Of a stretch of 64,000 nt of DNA, positions 1 through 11,403 are shown piece after piece. The number at the start of each line of letters is the position of its first letter. The first letter of the stretch is position 1. Below the pieces are notes generated by a model. It made no database searches. It was not told the origin of the DNA and saw only the letters and a program-made list of their open reading frames with translations. The stretch is from Citrobacter farmeri. GTDB taxonomy: Bacteria > Pseudomonadota > Gammaproteobacteria > Enterobacterales > Enterobacteriaceae. Where the stretch lies: contig NZ_CP077291.1 of NCBI RefSeq assembly GCF_019048065.1, positions 4,588,001 to 4,652,000 of the forward strand, read 5' to 3'. The position numbers and the translations under genes were made by a program.

Positions 1-2534
1 TCATAGCGGCCATTCGCATCGGTTGAGAAGCTGCCTGCATTCATGTTGACCAGATCGGTACGGAAGAACATGCGACCGTCAGAATACGGCGCATCCACAT
101 GCAGCATGGTGGTATGCGCTTTCAGATCGGAATAACCGCCGGTGCCGCTCGATCCCCAGTAGTCATGCTCCAGCGTGACGTTCAGATCCTGCTGACGATA
201 TAAATCCGCCGCATCGCTGCGCACGCCGCGCTTCAGCCAGTCATCTTTCTCATCGTTACGGGTCAGACGGGTAAAGGTATCGTTATCCTGCGGACGCGTT
301 GGGGTGATGCCGGACGCCACCATCGCGTCTTTGTACGTGTCGAGCGCTTGCTGAGGCTCACCGCTCTGCGCCTGAAAATTCGCGGCGTCACGGAGTACCA
401 TCGCGCTTTCCATCGACGGCGGCTGCGCTTTGGCCTGCGGAATCAGCGTATTGAAGGTCTGTGTTGCGGCGGCGGTATCGCCAAGCTGCATCTGGGCCAG
501 CGCGATCCGCCGCTGCATGTTGATCGACGGAGTCTGCGTCGCCGGCAGTTTTGCCAGTTGCGCTCGCGCGGCAGGCTTGTCGCCCTGGGCGATGTACACT
601 TCTGTCAGCCCCAGCATCGCATCGACGTTGTCCGGTTCGCGCGCCAGTACGGCGTCGTAATCACCTCGCGCCGCATTGTATTCCCCGCGCTGCTGCGCCC
701 AGTCGGCCAACGTTAAGTCGAGACGGGTCGAAGCAGGCTGTTGGCGTAACAGCGCTTCGGCCTCGGCTTCCCGGCCGCTGTCGCGCAGGCGGTTAGCCGT
801 TTCCAGCACCTGGTTGCTCTGCAACCGATCTGCCAGTTCCTGAATGTTGCTGTTCCACTGACTGCGCGGCAGGCTATTGATATGCGCCAGCGCCGCCCGA
901 TCCTGATTATTGCCGGACAGGTACAGTCCGTACGCGTAAACCTGTTCCGGGTCATTTGGTTTCTGACGCGCCAGCGCGCTCATCTGTGCGTCAGCCTGGC
1001 TACGCTGCCCGGCCTGCCACAGATCGCGTGACAGCCGATAGGTTACCCAGACGCTGCCCGGATCCAGCGCCAGTCGACGGCGTTGCAGTTCCGCCGCTTG
1101 CGCCCAGTTGCCCTGGTTCTCCAGCGCTTCAGCCTGCTGCGCCAGGCGATCGTTTTCCAGACCGCGTTCAATGTCATCAATACTGCGACGCTGACTGGCA
1201 GAAAGCGTGGCGATAAACGCGGAGGCTTTCTCCGGCGACTGCGCGCGATAAAGGTTTGCCAGACCGCGTACAGCATTGGTGTTACTGCTATCCATGCGCA
1301 GCGTCTGCTGGTAGTAGCGCTCGGCAGCCGGATAATCTTTCCGCGCCATTGCCGCATCGCCCAACCCCAGCACTGCGTAGCTGTCGGTATTGTCGATGTT
1401 TCTGGCCTGCTGATAGAGGCGCTCAGCCTGATCAACATTGTTGGCTTTCAGCGCGGCGTCGCCCTGCTGAATCGCCAGCCAGTAGCTGTTCACTTTCAGC
1501 AGGCTTTCCCACTTGCTGCGACTCCCGCTTTGCGGATCCATCGCCAGCGCTTTCTTAAACTGCGCAACGGCGCTGGCACGATCGCCACGCTGAGAATAGG
1601 CCTGCCCCAGCGCGCCCACGGCTTCGCTGTCGCTTTGGTTGGCTCTCACCGCCTGCTGTAATTCAGAAACCGCCCGTCCGCCTTGCCCGGCTTCGACTGC
1701 CGCCAGACCCTGCGCACGTGCGCGGAATGTCGGATCGGAGAGTTGTTTTTGCTGTTCGCTAAGCTTACTGCGCGCAGCGGCTACGCTGTCCCCTTCACTG
1801 AAAACCGTGAGGTATTTTTGCAGCGCCTTCACGCTGGCATCGCTGACCGGCAGATCCTTGATCTGCGTGTACCAGATATTGGCTGCGGCATTCCGCCCGG
1901 AGTTGGATTTCGCCATCTGCTCCAGAATCACAAAGCCTTCAGCCGGACGATCGTTATCAAACAGCAATTGCGCCAGCATATTTTGCAGCGTGTTATTGCC
2001 CGGACTGCGGGCGTTAATCGCCTTCAACTGATTGATCGCCTGATTACGACGGGCAGGAATTTTTGCCACCGCGCTCCAGTACTCGACTTCCAGGTCGCCT
2101 TCCGGCGGGTTGCCCTTGAACAACTTATCGTAGGCGGCAACCGCCTCTTCAGCATGCCCGGTCGTCGCCTGGAGGCGCGCCTGCTGCAACGACTGACGTC
2201 CGTCCGGCGTCGCCAGCAACATGGTGGTTTGCGACGATTTATAGGCGTTAGAACTCGGCGCTAACTGAGAAAGTCGGTCGAGCTGCTTCTGCGCGCCGTC
2301 GTTATCACCCTGACGCAGCATGTAGCGAAAACGGGCGGCGACCACCTCCGGATTATTCGGGTCAATCAGTTCGAGGCGATAGAGCGACTGACGCACCAGA
2401 TCTTCACGGTGCGTGGCTTCGCCCAACCGCACCTGCTCCAGCAACTGCTGTTGCGCCGACGGCGCGGCGTTGGCAAAGGGCATCAGGGCAATGCCGAGTG
2501 AGACCCCGAGTAAACTTAATTTGAACTTGCGCAT
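1..2534 (-). CDS. bcsC: Cellulose synthase operon protein BcsC, 3' end cut by window edge
   Basis: Outer-membrane cellulose exporter: a periplasmic tetratricopeptide (TPR) scaffold followed by a beta-barrel. The frame is open from an ATG at 2534 to the window edge (about 844 codons; the family has about 1,150, so roughly 310 C-terminal residues are missing). It begins with a Sec signal ([14 protein letters not shown]...ANA) and continues with long alanine- and leucine-rich helical repeats typical of TPRs. The last readable residues, including NMNAGSF, look like the start of the BCSC_C barrel region. The first 19 bases overlap the end of bcsZ, so it is the distal gene of bcsRQABZC and probably translationally coupled. 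Identification is firm from sequence and order; integrity past the edge is unseen. Confidence 0.95.
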   Translation of the reverse strand, partial: MRKFKLSLLGVSLGIALMPFANAAPSAQQQLLEQVRLGEATHREDLVRQSLYRLELIDPNNPEVVAARFRYMLRQGDNDGAQKQLDRLSQLAPSSNAYKSSQTTMLLATPDGRQSLQQARLQATTGHAEEAVAAYDKLFKGNPPEGDLEVEYWSAVAKIPARRNQAINQLKAINARSPGNNTLQNMLAQLLFDNDRPAEGFVILEQMAKSNSGRNAAANIWYTQIKDLPVSDASVKALQKYLTVFSEGDSVAAARSKLSEQQKQLSDPTFRARAQGLAAVEAGQGGRAVSELQQAVRANQSDSEAVGALGQAYSQRGDRASAVAQFKKALAMDPQSGSRSKWESLLKVNSYWLAIQQGDAALKANNVDQAERLYQQARNIDNTDSYAVLGLGDAAMARKDYPAAERYYQQTLRMDSSNTNAVRGLANLYRAQSPEKASAFIATLSASQRRSIDDIERGLENDRLAQQAEALENQGNWAQAAELQRRRLALDPGSVWVTYRLSRDLWQAGQRSQADAQMSALARQKPNDPEQVYAYGLYLSGNNQDRAALAHINSLPRSQWNSNIQELADRLQSNQVLETANRLRDSGREAEAEALLRQQPASTRLDLTLADWAQQRGEYNAARGDYDAVLAREPDNVDAMLGLTEVYIAQGDKPAARAQLAKLPATQTPSINMQRRIALAQMQLGDTAAATQTFNTLIPQAKAQPPSMESAMVLRDAANFQAQSGEPQQALDTYKDAMVASGITPTRPQDNDTFTRLTRNDEKDDWLKRGVRSDAADLYRQQDLNVTLEHDYWGSSGTGGYSDLKAHTTMLHVDAPYSDGRMFFRTDLVNMNAGSFSTDANGRY

Positions 2535-3622
2535 TCCTGGCCCCAGTCAGGTAGTAGCTCACCTTTAGCGGTGAAGCGATAACGATGCTGATCCCAACCT
2601 TGTCCGAAGAGGGTTAGCACGTAGCTATAGTAGGCATCGCTGCCAGGGAAATGGTCTGTCACGCGCTGTCGCTGCACCGCTTGTGCGTCGCGGTTTTGCA
2701 GGAAAGGCAGTAAGGCTGCAGAAAAGCCCACCGGGCCATTGCCCTGGGCTTTGCCGCTGGCGACGTCCACTTTCTCCGGCGGGAGACCGTTTTTAGTTGT
2801 CAGGGTTGCCATCGGTTTAAATTTTGCCAGCAGCCGCGCTTTCTGCGGGTCGCCGTCATGCATCATGCCCGCCCACAGGTAGACGCGAATCGCGTCGTAA
2901 CTGCTGACCAGCGTTTTCTCTGGCTTCAACTGCCAGCCTTTGTTTTTCTCGTAACGGACCCAGTCTGGCGAGAAGCCTTTCGGTGCCGTTTCCAACAGCA
3001 GTCGCTGGTTGGTTTCGCGTAGCGTGGACCACGGTGCGCCGAAGCGGGTGAAATACTGCGCCAGTTGCGGCGGCAGATAGCTCGGGTTAAAACGCCAGGA
3101 AGTGGCATCGGCAAAACCGATCCTGCCGGGTAACAGCATGGAGCCCAGCCCCGGCACCGTTACCACTTCTTCGCTGGCAATCCGTTTCAGCAGGGCTTTT
3201 CCGATGTCGGTATAGCGCGGTTCCTTCCACAAGCGTCCCGCCTCCAGCAGCGACCACGCGATCCAGATATCGCCATCAGAAGCGGAGTTACTATCCAGCA
3301 CCGCCCAGGTGGAGGGATCTTTCTGTCCCCACAGCCAGGCGGGCAGATGCTCCTGCAACGACCCCTGCGCGAGGTTGTTCTGCGTCCATGCCAGTAACGA
3401 ATCAAAAGCCTGGCGATCGTTGGCGGCGAGGGCAAAGAACATCGCATAACTTTGCCCTTCCGAGGTGGTGATTTTGCGTGCGTCGCTGGGGTCAATCACC
3501 CGCCCTTCCTGACTGATGTAATCCTTTTTAAATTGATCCCATGCGGGCCAGGTACAGGCCGCCTGTACACTCAGCGCGGCCAGCATTAACACCATGACTA
3601 TCCCACTACGCAACGCGTTCAT
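2516..3622 (-). CDS. bcsZ: Periplasmic endo-1,4-beta-glucanase BcsZ (GH8)
   Basis: Cellulase of glycoside hydrolase family 8 that trims nascent cellulose in the periplasm. 368 aa, the usual family length. A signal peptide ends near AALSVQA (about residue 21). Glu55 in TTSEGQSY and Asp243 in SSYDAIRV fall at the positions of the acid/base pair known for the E. coli enzyme, so it should be active. It lies between bcsB (6-bp gap) and bcsC (19-bp overlap) in the bcs operon. Loss of BcsZ is known to alter cellulose amount and packing in relatives. Confidence 0.96.
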   Translation of the reverse strand: MNALRSGIVMVLMLAALSVQAACTWPAWDQFKKDYISQEGRVIDPSDARKITTSEGQSYAMFFALAANDRQAFDSLLAWTQNNLAQGSLQEHLPAWLWGQKDPSTWAVLDSNSASDGDIWIAWSLLEAGRLWKEPRYTDIGKALLKRIASEEVVTVPGLGSMLLPGRIGFADATSWRFNPSYLPPQLAQYFTRFGAPWSTLRETNQRLLLETAPKGFSPDWVRYEKNKGWQLKPEKTLVSSYDAIRVYLWAGMMHDGDPQKARLLAKFKPMATLTTKNGLPPEKVDVASGKAQGNGPVGFSAALLPFLQNRDAQAVQRQRVTDHFPGSDAYYSYVLTLFGQGWDQHRYRFTAKGELLPDWGQECASSN

Positions 3623-3628
3623 TATTTA

Positions 3629-5986
3629 TCACTCATGATCCGGATCGAGACGGCGGCGACTGATGATGCGCAGCAGACGCCACAGCACCCAGGCCAGTAA
3701 CACCACGCTGATGGCCGCCAGGACTGCCAACAGCACCGGATGGTTGGCCAGCGCGTACCACAGACGTTCAAACCATGGCAGATGACCTACGTAGTAGATA
3801 TCGCCGACGCGTAAACTGCTCACGCCAGATTCTCGGATCACGGAGACGGAACCAAACATTGCCGCCCGTTTACCGCTGTCATTGATGGCCTGGTTCAACA
3901 ACTCATAGCCGCGCGGACTGTCTGCCAGCAGTGCAATCACGCTACGCTGATCGTTGAACGGTGACTGGAAGCCGACAACCGCCGCCATCGGTCCACTTGA
4001 CGTCACTGTCGCCTGCGCATCCGCTTTACGGTCGGCTTCATCCGGCATGATGCTCGGGAATGTCGTCTGACGCATCGGGGTTTTCACCCAGCTCTCCGCC
4101 GCCTGGACTAACAGGTCGATACGCTTGTCGTCTTTCAGTTTGTCCGGGATCGACCCGATAATCAGAATGTCAGCCTCTTTGCCCTGAATCTGGCTGCTGT
4201 CATCGGTGATAGTCAGGTTAATCGCCGGGAAGCCAGTTTGTGCGCCAATGGTCGCGGTGGCATCAAGCAGGGTTTCCATCTGCGCTTCGTTCGGATTTTT
4301 CGGCATCACGGTGATGGTTTCCGACAGATCCGCCATACGGCTGAACGGGAAGCCCGCGTTCGCAAACGCGCGCAGATCCGGCATCGCAATGAAGTGGTAG
4401 TACTTCGAGAAGTCGATGGTGGAGTCGTCACCAATCACCACGTGGTTTGGCACCGGCTGGAAGGTAATACAGTTTTCAATCGAGCCGCCCGGCATCGGGT
4501 TCATGTATTCGAAGTCAAACCGCAGTTGGTTCATCGCACCCAGCTTCAGCGCCGGGATGGCAACATCTGTTTTCCCGTCCAGCAGCCCTTGCAGCACCGG
4601 CAGACGCAGCAGCAGACGGTTGCTCTTCTCATTGCTGGTCAGGCTAAAAGCTTGCAGGAACTGGTTGTTCAGGCTGATATCCATGCGCGAGCTGTCTTTG
4701 GTCGGCGGCGTGGTGTAACGGTAATTGAGGTTCATATCAATACCGGTACTGCGCAGCAGATAGAGATCCGGCGGCAGGTTCAGAGAGACGTTGATGGCGG
4801 CAGGTTCCATCCCGGTAGACTGCAACTGCTCTTCATAAGTTTTCAGTTCGCCGAAGGTCACCGGGCGATCGGTACGGACCCAGTTTGGCGCATCATACGG
4901 TTTACGCGCCAACAGCGGCTTCACGTCGTTCACTTCCACGCTGCTCCCGCGAAAGAGAATGTTGCCCTGGGCAATCCCTTTCGCCGCCTGCAGCAGATCG
5001 TTATCGTCACGACCAAACACCACCAGCAGTTTCACGTAGGGGTTATCCGGATGACCGATCATTTCGATAACCGGCGCTTTCACCGGCGGATGTTCACGCA
5101 GGAAATCAGGGCGTTTGTCATTGGTGGCAAAGACGATTGCATTACGATCCGGCAGCGCGTTGTACAGCACCGGGAAATGCTGACCCCGCCAGCCCGCCCG
5201 TGAACCAAACCAGGAAGAAACGATCGACGCCGCCTGTTGCAGAGTACGATCTGGCGCTCCGGCAAAGACCATTGGCAGCGTCACTGCACGGTTATCACGC
5301 GGATCGAAAAACGGTACCGGGAAGTGTGAGAGATCGTTTTGCACTTCCAGCGTCTGGTAGGTGAGGTTCAGCACGCTGCTGCGACCGACGTCCAGCCACA
5401 ACGTACTGCTGGCCGGGTTTTCACAAACCTGCTGATAGTGGCCAACAAACTCCAGCCGCACGCGGTTAAAATCGGTGATAAACAGCGGGTTGATCGGCAT
5501 TTGCGCCAGCGTCTTTTTACCCAATTGTTCCTGGGTGACCGGCAGCACGCCCATCAGTTCATCGTTCAGGTAGACCTTGAGCTGCGACTGTACTGGCAGC
5601 AGTGAGGGCGATGGCGTGTACTCCAGATTCAGTACGGCTTTAGAGACCACTTCATCACTGCGCATGCCAAACTCAATACTGCCGTTTGGGTTCACACCAC
5701 GCAGCACCATGCTGCCCGGCGGCGGCGCGATCTGCGCAAAAGTCAGTTTCACGTCACGGGATGGACCATTCTGCGCAACAATCGGCGCATCGGCTCCCGG
5801 TACGCCCGGCATCACCTGACCCACCGGCTGATTTGCATCTGCCGGTGCAGGTTCGGCCGCAGCCGGGGCCACGGTTGGCTCAGCATTTATCAGTGGTTGC
5901 GTTGCAGGCGTCGCATTCGTCATGAAAGAAGGGATTGCGCTCATCCCCATTGCCACTGCACAAATCCAGGAAAGTTTTCTTTTCAT
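3629..5986 (-). CDS. bcsB: Cellulose synthase regulatory subunit BcsB
   Basis: Periplasmic, membrane-anchored partner of BcsA that guides the glucan chain across the periplasm. I take the ATG at 5986 (MKRKLSW...), giving 785 aa. The open frame extends 30 codons upstream, but that part overlaps bcsA and lacks signal character. Visible are a signal peptide (to about residue 25), a proline/alanine-rich linker, long beta-rich carbohydrate-binding/flavodoxin-like repeats, and one C-terminal transmembrane helix (VLLAVLAAISVVLLAWVL) with a basic tail, which contacts BcsA in the family. It sits 10 bp behind bcsA and 6 bp before bcsZ. Confidence 0.96.
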   Translation of the reverse strand: MKRKLSWICAVAMGMSAIPSFMTNATPATQPLINAEPTVAPAAAEPAPADANQPVGQVMPGVPGADAPIVAQNGPSRDVKLTFAQIAPPPGSMVLRGVNPNGSIEFGMRSDEVVSKAVLNLEYTPSPSLLPVQSQLKVYLNDELMGVLPVTQEQLGKKTLAQMPINPLFITDFNRVRLEFVGHYQQVCENPASSTLWLDVGRSSVLNLTYQTLEVQNDLSHFPVPFFDPRDNRAVTLPMVFAGAPDRTLQQAASIVSSWFGSRAGWRGQHFPVLYNALPDRNAIVFATNDKRPDFLREHPPVKAPVIEMIGHPDNPYVKLLVVFGRDDNDLLQAAKGIAQGNILFRGSSVEVNDVKPLLARKPYDAPNWVRTDRPVTFGELKTYEEQLQSTGMEPAAINVSLNLPPDLYLLRSTGIDMNLNYRYTTPPTKDSSRMDISLNNQFLQAFSLTSNEKSNRLLLRLPVLQGLLDGKTDVAIPALKLGAMNQLRFDFEYMNPMPGGSIENCITFQPVPNHVVIGDDSTIDFSKYYHFIAMPDLRAFANAGFPFSRMADLSETITVMPKNPNEAQMETLLDATATIGAQTGFPAINLTITDDSSQIQGKEADILIIGSIPDKLKDDKRIDLLVQAAESWVKTPMRQTTFPSIMPDEADRKADAQATVTSSGPMAAVVGFQSPFNDQRSVIALLADSPRGYELLNQAINDSGKRAAMFGSVSVIRESGVSSLRVGDIYYVGHLPWFERLWYALANHPVLLAVLAAISVVLLAWVLWRLLRIISRRRLDPDHE

Positions 5987-5996
5987 CGCGTTATCA

Positions 5997-8618
5997 TCAT
6001 TGTTGAGCCATAACCTGATCCGGCTGTTGCACCGCCACCTCGTCCTGCTCCGGACGGCGTGGAATGAACGACACAATCCAGGAAACCAGAGAAGTCAGAG
6101 ACCGGAAAATTATTTTGACGGAAGACGGGGAGAATTCCGCAAGATGGCGATAGCCACGGAAACCCAGCTTCAGAATATCCAACAGGCTTTCCAGCGGCTT
6201 ATCTTCCGGATAGCTGTCCTGCCAGAGCGCCCATGTATCGGCACGGGCAAAAGTACACTGCACAAAATCGATATGCTGTTTGGTGGTCAACGGCATCAGT
6301 TGTAACCCCACCTGTTCACCCCAAACGCGCGCCACCTGCGTCGGGAAGACATACTCCTGCTGACCGCGCTTGAGCAGTAAATTCACCTTCTGCCCTTCCA
6401 GCACCTGAGCCTGGCCGTTGATCTTGATCCCCAGACCGCCATCGGAGAAATCATGGACGGTGCACGAGAACAGGTGTCCATCTTCACGGGCAATCGCGGC
6501 TGGCATGGAAATTTCGACACGATGTGAGCGGCGAACCTGTTTACTTTCAACCGACACCGCCACCGCGCCGCCGAGGATAATCAGGTTGTAGAACACCCAC
6601 ACCAGGCTGACGATAACGGTCAGCATTTCATTTTCCGGTCCGTAGAAGTAACGCCAGACGCCCACCGCCACGCCGAACAGGTTGATCAGCACGAGGTAGA
6701 TGTACGGACGGGAAATCACCCAGTCGACATACTCTTCTTCAACCAGGCCACCCTTCGCGGTAACGTTAAACTTCCCTTTGTGCGGGTTGATCAGCGCCAC
6801 CAGCGTCGGCGGCGCGATATACCAGGCCAACACCGTTTCGTAGATCTCACTCCAGAAAGAGTGGCGGTATTTGCCCTGAATTTTCGAGTTGGTCAGGCTG
6901 GCGTGAATCATGTGCGGCAGTACGAACAGCGCAATCATCAGCGCCGGTGCATAGATGATATAGGCGTGTAGTAGCAGGAACGCCAGCGGGGCGGTCAGGA
7001 AGATCAGTCGCGGAACACCCGACAGGAAGTGGAACATGGCGTTGACATAACATAATCGCTGGGCGAACTTCAGCCCCTTGCCGGTCAACGGGTTGTCGAG
7101 ACGGAAAATTTGTACCATCCCGCGCGCCCAACGAATACGCTGACCGATATGGGCAGACAAACTTTCGGTCGCCAGCCCCGCCGCCTGCGGAATACGCATG
7201 TACGCGGAGGTATAACCGCGACGGTGCAGACGCAGCGACGTATGCGCATCCTCCGTTACGGTTTCAACGGCAATACCGCCGATTTCATCCAGCGGTTTAC
7301 GGCGAATCACCGCACAAGAACCGCAGAAGAAGGTGGCATCCCACATGTCATTACCGTCCTGCACCAGGCCGTAAAACAGCGTGCCTTCATTCGGCGTTTT
7401 GCGAAAACGTCCGAGGTTACGTTCAAACGGATCCGGCGAGAAGAAGTGGTGCGGCGTCTGCATCATCGCCAGATTCTTGTCTTTCAGGAACCAGCCCATC
7501 GTCATTTGCAGGAACGAACGCGTCGGCACGTGGTCGCAGTCAAAGATCGACACGAACTCACCTTTGGCATATTTCAGCGCGTTGTTAATGTTCCCGGCTT
7601 TGGCGTGTTCATGGGTGGTTCGGGCGATATATTTCACCCCTACGGTCTGGGCGAACTGGCGGAACTCTTCGCGTCCGCCATCGTCAAGGATCCAGATATT
7701 GAGCTTATCTTTCGGCCAGTCGATACCCAGCGACGCGTAAATGGTGTTTTTCACCACGTGAAGGTCTTCGTTATAGGTTGGCACAAAGATATCGACCGTC
7801 GGCCACAGCGACATATCTTTTGGCAGTGGCACCGGCTGGCGGTTCAGCGGCCAGACCACCTGGAAGTAGCCCAACACCAGCACAATCCACGCATAGGTTT
7901 CGGCAAACAGCAGGATCAGCCCGCAGACCAGGCTCACCGGGTCATCCCAGTTCAGCGTGGAGGTATAGCGCCACCAGATATAGCGGCACGATACCGTCAA
8001 TGACAGCACAATCAGCATCAGCGCCGAGAAGCGGCCCGGCATACGGCGCACAATCAGCGCGACGCCCCACAACAGCATCAGGAAGATAAATTGCGCCAGC
8101 GGGTTAAACGGTTGGGTGACACAAATCAGCGCCAGAATCAGCGAGAAAGTGACGATAATCCCGATGATAAAGCGACGCGCGCCGGGGCTCAGATGGCCGA
8201 GTTCTTTTTGTTTATCCAGATGCGTGGTGTTCTGCGTCACACGTCCCGGTAGTGCGTCCATCCACTGGTGGTAACGCCCTACGAAGCCTTGCATACGGGA
8301 AAAGGTCCGCCAGCGGGGCTGCGACGTCTCCTGACGCGGCGAGGACGCCATCAGCCAGAAGGTCTGAATCGCGTAGCGGGCTGGATCTAAAGGCCGCGGA
8401 CGCGCGGCGTTAATATGGGGATAGAGCGCTTTGCGTTCGGCACGGATCCGCTGCCAGCGCGGATGCTCCAGTGGGATAAAGACCCACGCGAGAATCACCC
8501 ACAGACAACCCAGCGCCGCGCTAAAAGGCGACGCGCCATGACGACGATAACCCTGATAGCGCTCGCTTAAGCGGGCGCTGACCGGTGGGATAAGCAACCA
8601 CCGGGACAGGACACTCAT
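5997..8618 (-). CDS. bcsA: Cellulose synthase catalytic subunit BcsA
   Basis: Inner-membrane family-2 glycosyltransferase that polymerises UDP-glucose into beta-1,4-glucan and conducts the chain through the membrane. 873 aa. Transmembrane helices flank a GT2 domain with the expected motifs in order: DDGG, DCD, TEDA and QRIRW (the Q-x-x-R-W product-binding motif). The C-terminal PilZ domain has the c-di-GMP signature RRSHR followed by DFSDGG, so activation by c-di-GMP is expected. An N-terminal extension of about 140 residues is typical of enteric BcsA. The start overlaps the bcsQ stop by 4 bp (ATGA), showing tight coupling. Confidence 0.97.
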   Translation of the reverse strand: MSVLSRWLLIPPVSARLSERYQGYRRHGASPFSAALGCLWVILAWVFIPLEHPRWQRIRAERKALYPHINAARPRPLDPARYAIQTFWLMASSPRQETSQPRWRTFSRMQGFVGRYHQWMDALPGRVTQNTTHLDKQKELGHLSPGARRFIIGIIVTFSLILALICVTQPFNPLAQFIFLMLLWGVALIVRRMPGRFSALMLIVLSLTVSCRYIWWRYTSTLNWDDPVSLVCGLILLFAETYAWIVLVLGYFQVVWPLNRQPVPLPKDMSLWPTVDIFVPTYNEDLHVVKNTIYASLGIDWPKDKLNIWILDDGGREEFRQFAQTVGVKYIARTTHEHAKAGNINNALKYAKGEFVSIFDCDHVPTRSFLQMTMGWFLKDKNLAMMQTPHHFFSPDPFERNLGRFRKTPNEGTLFYGLVQDGNDMWDATFFCGSCAVIRRKPLDEIGGIAVETVTEDAHTSLRLHRRGYTSAYMRIPQAAGLATESLSAHIGQRIRWARGMVQIFRLDNPLTGKGLKFAQRLCYVNAMFHFLSGVPRLIFLTAPLAFLLLHAYIIYAPALMIALFVLPHMIHASLTNSKIQGKYRHSFWSEIYETVLAWYIAPPTLVALINPHKGKFNVTAKGGLVEEEYVDWVISRPYIYLVLINLFGVAVGVWRYFYGPENEMLTVIVSLVWVFYNLIILGGAVAVSVESKQVRRSHRVEISMPAAIAREDGHLFSCTVHDFSDGGLGIKINGQAQVLEGQKVNLLLKRGQQEYVFPTQVARVWGEQVGLQLMPLTTKQHIDFVQCTFARADTWALWQDSYPEDKPLESLLDILKLGFRGYRHLAEFSPSSVKIIFRSLTSLVSWIVSFIPRRPEQDEVAVQQPDQVMAQQ

Positions 8619-9367
8619 GATACGCTCCCGACAGGAGTTTCACGGCCTGAGTAATGTAATAAACACCAGTTTGCCAGCGTCAGCACTTCTTCTGCGGCCA
8701 GCGAGTCACTACGGTATTCACCCAGCGGTTGTTTGGCTGCCATGCACTCCGCCACGGCTTCATCGCGGTGAACCACCATCGGCAGCAGACGACGTTGACT
8801 CTGTAGCCAGACCTGGTAGAGATCGTCCTGTAACTGGCTGCCCACACGTAAATCATTAATCAGAATATGCGCACCCGCTGGCAGCGACTGCTGATGTAAA
8901 CGGACATGGCAGTTGGTGTCAGCTTTGACAATCGCCAGCGTGTGGTCACACTCATTAACCAGTTGCCGGATCAACGGCGCGGAACCTGGAGGCAGGTCCA
9001 GTAAAATCCATGAGTAACGTCCACTCTCTTTCAGAGCACGAATGCCCGCCGCGATGTCACCCAGTCGTTCCAGCCAGCGGTCGGGGTATTCACGCTCCTG
9101 AGCCGTCAGTTGACCAAACGGCAGCAAATCAAGTTGCGAGGTATAGCGCATCCCCCCTTCCCGCCAGTCACGACCATCAAGCATCGCTCTGGCCCAGCCG
9201 TCGCGATGGCTGAAATCGACGTTGAATGACAGGCGCAGCAAATTATCGGGGCAGGTATCAACAACCAGTACGTTTTCCCCTAATAATTGCAATGACCAGG
9301 CCAGCGCAGCAGCGATCGACGTCGTTCCTACCCCGCCCCGTATGCCCTGAAGTCCCAGAATGGCCAT
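8615..9367 (-). CDS. bcsQ: Cellulose biosynthesis ParA/MinD-like ATPase BcsQ
   Basis: P-loop ATPase of the ParA/MinD family required for polar localisation and assembly of the Bcs complex. 250 aa. The deviant Walker A is at residues 8-16 (RGGVGTTSI; the usual lysine-threonine is replaced by TT, as in other BcsQ), and DLPPGS forms the Walker B region. E. coli K-12 carries a stop codon early in this gene that silences cellulose. Here the frame is uninterrupted, so the strain is predicted to be cellulose-capable. It follows bcsR by 11 bp. Confidence 0.95.
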   Translation of the reverse strand: MAILGLQGIRGGVGTTSIAAALAWSLQLLGENVLVVDTCPDNLLRLSFNVDFSHRDGWARAMLDGRDWREGGMRYTSQLDLLPFGQLTAQEREYPDRWLERLGDIAAGIRALKESGRYSWILLDLPPGSAPLIRQLVNECDHTLAIVKADTNCHVRLHQQSLPAGAHILINDLRVGSQLQDDLYQVWLQSQRRLLPMVVHRDEAVAECMAAKQPLGEYRSDSLAAEEVLTLANWCLLHYSGRETPVGSVS

Positions 9368-9378
9368 CCACGGCTCCC

Positions 9379-9567
9379 TTATTGTTGTTGCGCAAATTCA
9401 GCTAACAGCGGCCAGCGTTTAATCGCGGCGGCAAGCTGTTCACGCTGGGAAATATCGGTGTAATCAAATTCTGGCAATGAAAAAGCCTGGCTTAATGCCA
9501 GGAAATCGTTTTGAAAGGTATAGCCCAATGTTGAATCAGTTTGCGTGCCGGGTTCGTTGTCAGACAT
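9379..9567 (-). CDS. bcsR: Cellulose biosynthesis protein BcsR
   Basis: Small (62 aa) first gene of the leftward bcs operon; BcsR stabilises BcsQ and forms the cytoplasmic BcsRQ complex. The start at 9567 (MSDNEPGTQ...) is chosen because an AAGGG ribosome site lies just upstream. The longer frame up to 9735 covers the divergent promoter region and is not supported. The C-terminal half (LSLPEF-type helix, DISQREQLAAAIKRWPLLAEF) matches the conserved core of the family. Confidence 0.92.
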   Translation of the reverse strand: MSDNEPGTQTDSTLGYTFQNDFLALSQAFSLPEFDYTDISQREQLAAAIKRWPLLAEFAQQQ

Positions 9568-9843
9568 TTTTTTATCCCTTTGAATAGACTCGCCATGCTT
9601 CAAACATTTTTTCTGTTCGCATTCCGCTCTGTTCCCATCGAAATTCGATAAGGTCAAATGTTGTTCATTTTCTGAGTTATAAATACGCGTCATGGAATCG
9701 GAAAGGCCGAGGTTACAAGGCTTCTTGCTCGTCAAATCGATTCACATGCTAAATCTGATACGTTTTAATTTCAATGTTAGGTTTATTTCTGGGCTTTCGC
9801 TAGTAAACTGATAAACAGATAAAATAGCGACCCGAGGAACGCT
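9568..9843. promoter_or_regulatory. Divergent control region bcsR / bcsE
   Basis: 276 bp without a supported gene between the two cellulose operons. It is AT-rich and must hold both promoters. The bcsE ribosome site GAGGA lies 6 bases before its GTG start. I could not assign -35/-10 elements or regulator boxes with confidence. Confidence 0.6.
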
Positions 9844-11403
9844 GTGGACCCTGTATTTTCAATTGGCATCTCATCATTATGGGATGAACTACGCCATATG
9901 CCAGCCGGCGGAGTCTGGTGGGTTAACACTGATCGTGTTGAAGATGCTATCAGCCTGGCGAATCAAACGATTGCCTTTCAGACCGGGACTGCAAAAGTCG
10001 CGGCCATTTCTATGGGCAGCGATCCTGGGAAAATATTCAAATTAGATGAATCTCACGGCCCGGAAAAAATTCAGTTATTTTCTATGCCAAATTCTGAGAA
10101 GGGTCTATACTTTATGACCCGCGATTTGCTCTGCTCTCTTGATCCGACGCATTACTTATTCATTCTTATTTGCGCAAATAATGGCTGGCAAAATATACCG
10201 GTTGAACGTTTGCGTCTGTGGCTGGACAAAATGAATAAATGGACGCGTCTCCATCACTGTTCTGTAGTGGTGCTTAACCCCGGTAATAATAACGATAAAC
10301 AATTCTCTTTATTAATGGGGGAATATCGCTCGCTTCACGGCCTCGCCAGCATGCGTTATCAGGGCGATCAGCATTTGTTTGATATTGCTTTCTGGTGCAA
10401 CGAAAAAGGAGTCAGCGCTCGTCAGCAACTCACCGTCCGCCATCATGAGGGGCAGTGGGAACTGGCGCAGAAAGAAGAGGCTGAAATCCAACCCCGTAGC
10501 GATGAAAAACAGATCCTGAGTAATGTCGCCGTGCTGGAAGGCGCACCGCCGCTCTCCGAACACTGGACCTTATTCGATAACAATGAAGCGTTATTCAATG
10601 AGGCGCGCACGGCTCAGGCGGCAACGTTGATCTTCTCGCTTCAGCAAAACAGCCAGATTGAACCGATGGCGCGTAGCATTCATACCCTGCGTCGCCAGCG
10701 CGGAAGCGCGCTGAAAATCCTCGTGCGGGAAAACATCGCCAGCCTGCGCGCGACCGACGAACGTCTGCTGTTAGGCTGCGGCGCCAATATGGTGATTCCG
10801 TGGAACGCCCCGCTCTCGCGTTGTCTGACGCTGATTGAAAGCGTTCAGGGTCAGCAATTTAGCCGCTACGTGCCGGAAGATATCACAACGCTTCTGTCGA
10901 TGACCCAGCCGATGAAACTGCGCGGTTTCCAGAAGTGGGACGTGTTCTGTGAAGCGGTAAATAACATGATGAGCAACACCCTGCTGCCTGCCGACGGGAA
11001 AGGCGTGATGGTGGCGTTGCGCCCCGTTCCGGGTATCCGCGTTGAGCAAGCCTTAACGATGTGCCGCCCGCACCGTACCGGCGATATCGTGACGATTGGC
11101 GGCAACCGCCTGGTCCTGTTTTTGTCGTTTTGCCGCGTGAACGATCTTGATACCGCGCTCAATCACATCTTTCCGCTCCCGACCGGCGATCTCTTTTCTA
11201 ACCGCATGGTCTGGTTTGAAGATAATCTCATCAGCGCTGAGCTGGTGCAGATGCGCTTACTGGCGCCAGAACAGTGGGGGCAACCGCTGCCGCTGACCCA
11301 GAACGTGAAACCTGTCATTAACGCCGAGCATGATGGCAAGACGTGGCGGCGCATTCCGCAGCCGCTACGCTTACTGGACGACGAAGTGGAGCGCTCATCA
11401 TGA
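9844..11403 (+). CDS. bcsE: Cellulose biosynthesis c-di-GMP-binding protein BcsE
   Basis: Cytosolic protein that binds c-di-GMP through a degenerate GGDEF (GIL) domain and supports maximal cellulose synthesis by binding the BcsRQ complex and BcsF. 519 aa. It starts at a GTG preceded by GAGGA; E. coli begins a few residues earlier (MRDIVDPV...), and here the frame opens at [16 protein letters not shown]. The C-terminal RxxD-type site lies in the GIL region around residue 410 ([17 protein letters not shown]). First gene of the rightward bcsEFG operon; its TGA overlaps the bcsF ATG. Confidence 0.95.
   Translation: MDPVFSIGISSLWDELRHMPAGGVWWVNTDRVEDAISLANQTIAFQTGTAKVAAISMGSDPGKIFKLDESHGPEKIQLFSMPNSEKGLYFMTRDLLCSLDPTHYLFILICANNGWQNIPVERLRLWLDKMNKWTRLHHCSVVVLNPGNNNDKQFSLLMGEYRSLHGLASMRYQGDQHLFDIAFWCNEKGVSARQQLTVRHHEGQWELAQKEEAEIQPRSDEKQILSNVAVLEGAPPLSEHWTLFDNNEALFNEARTAQAATLIFSLQQNSQIEPMARSIHTLRRQRGSALKILVRENIASLRATDERLLLGCGANMVIPWNAPLSRCLTLIESVQGQQFSRYVPEDITTLLSMTQPMKLRGFQKWDVFCEAVNNMMSNTLLPADGKGVMVALRPVPGIRVEQALTMCRPHRTGDIVTIGGNRLVLFLSFCRVNDLDTALNHIFPLPTGDLFSNRMVWFEDNLISAELVQMRLLAPEQWGQPLPLTQNVKPVINAEHDGKTWRRIPQPLRLLDDEVERSS

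Noticed and set aside
4238..5203. 321-codon plus-strand frame inside bcsB
   Set aside because: Antisense shadow of bcsB without domains or start signals.
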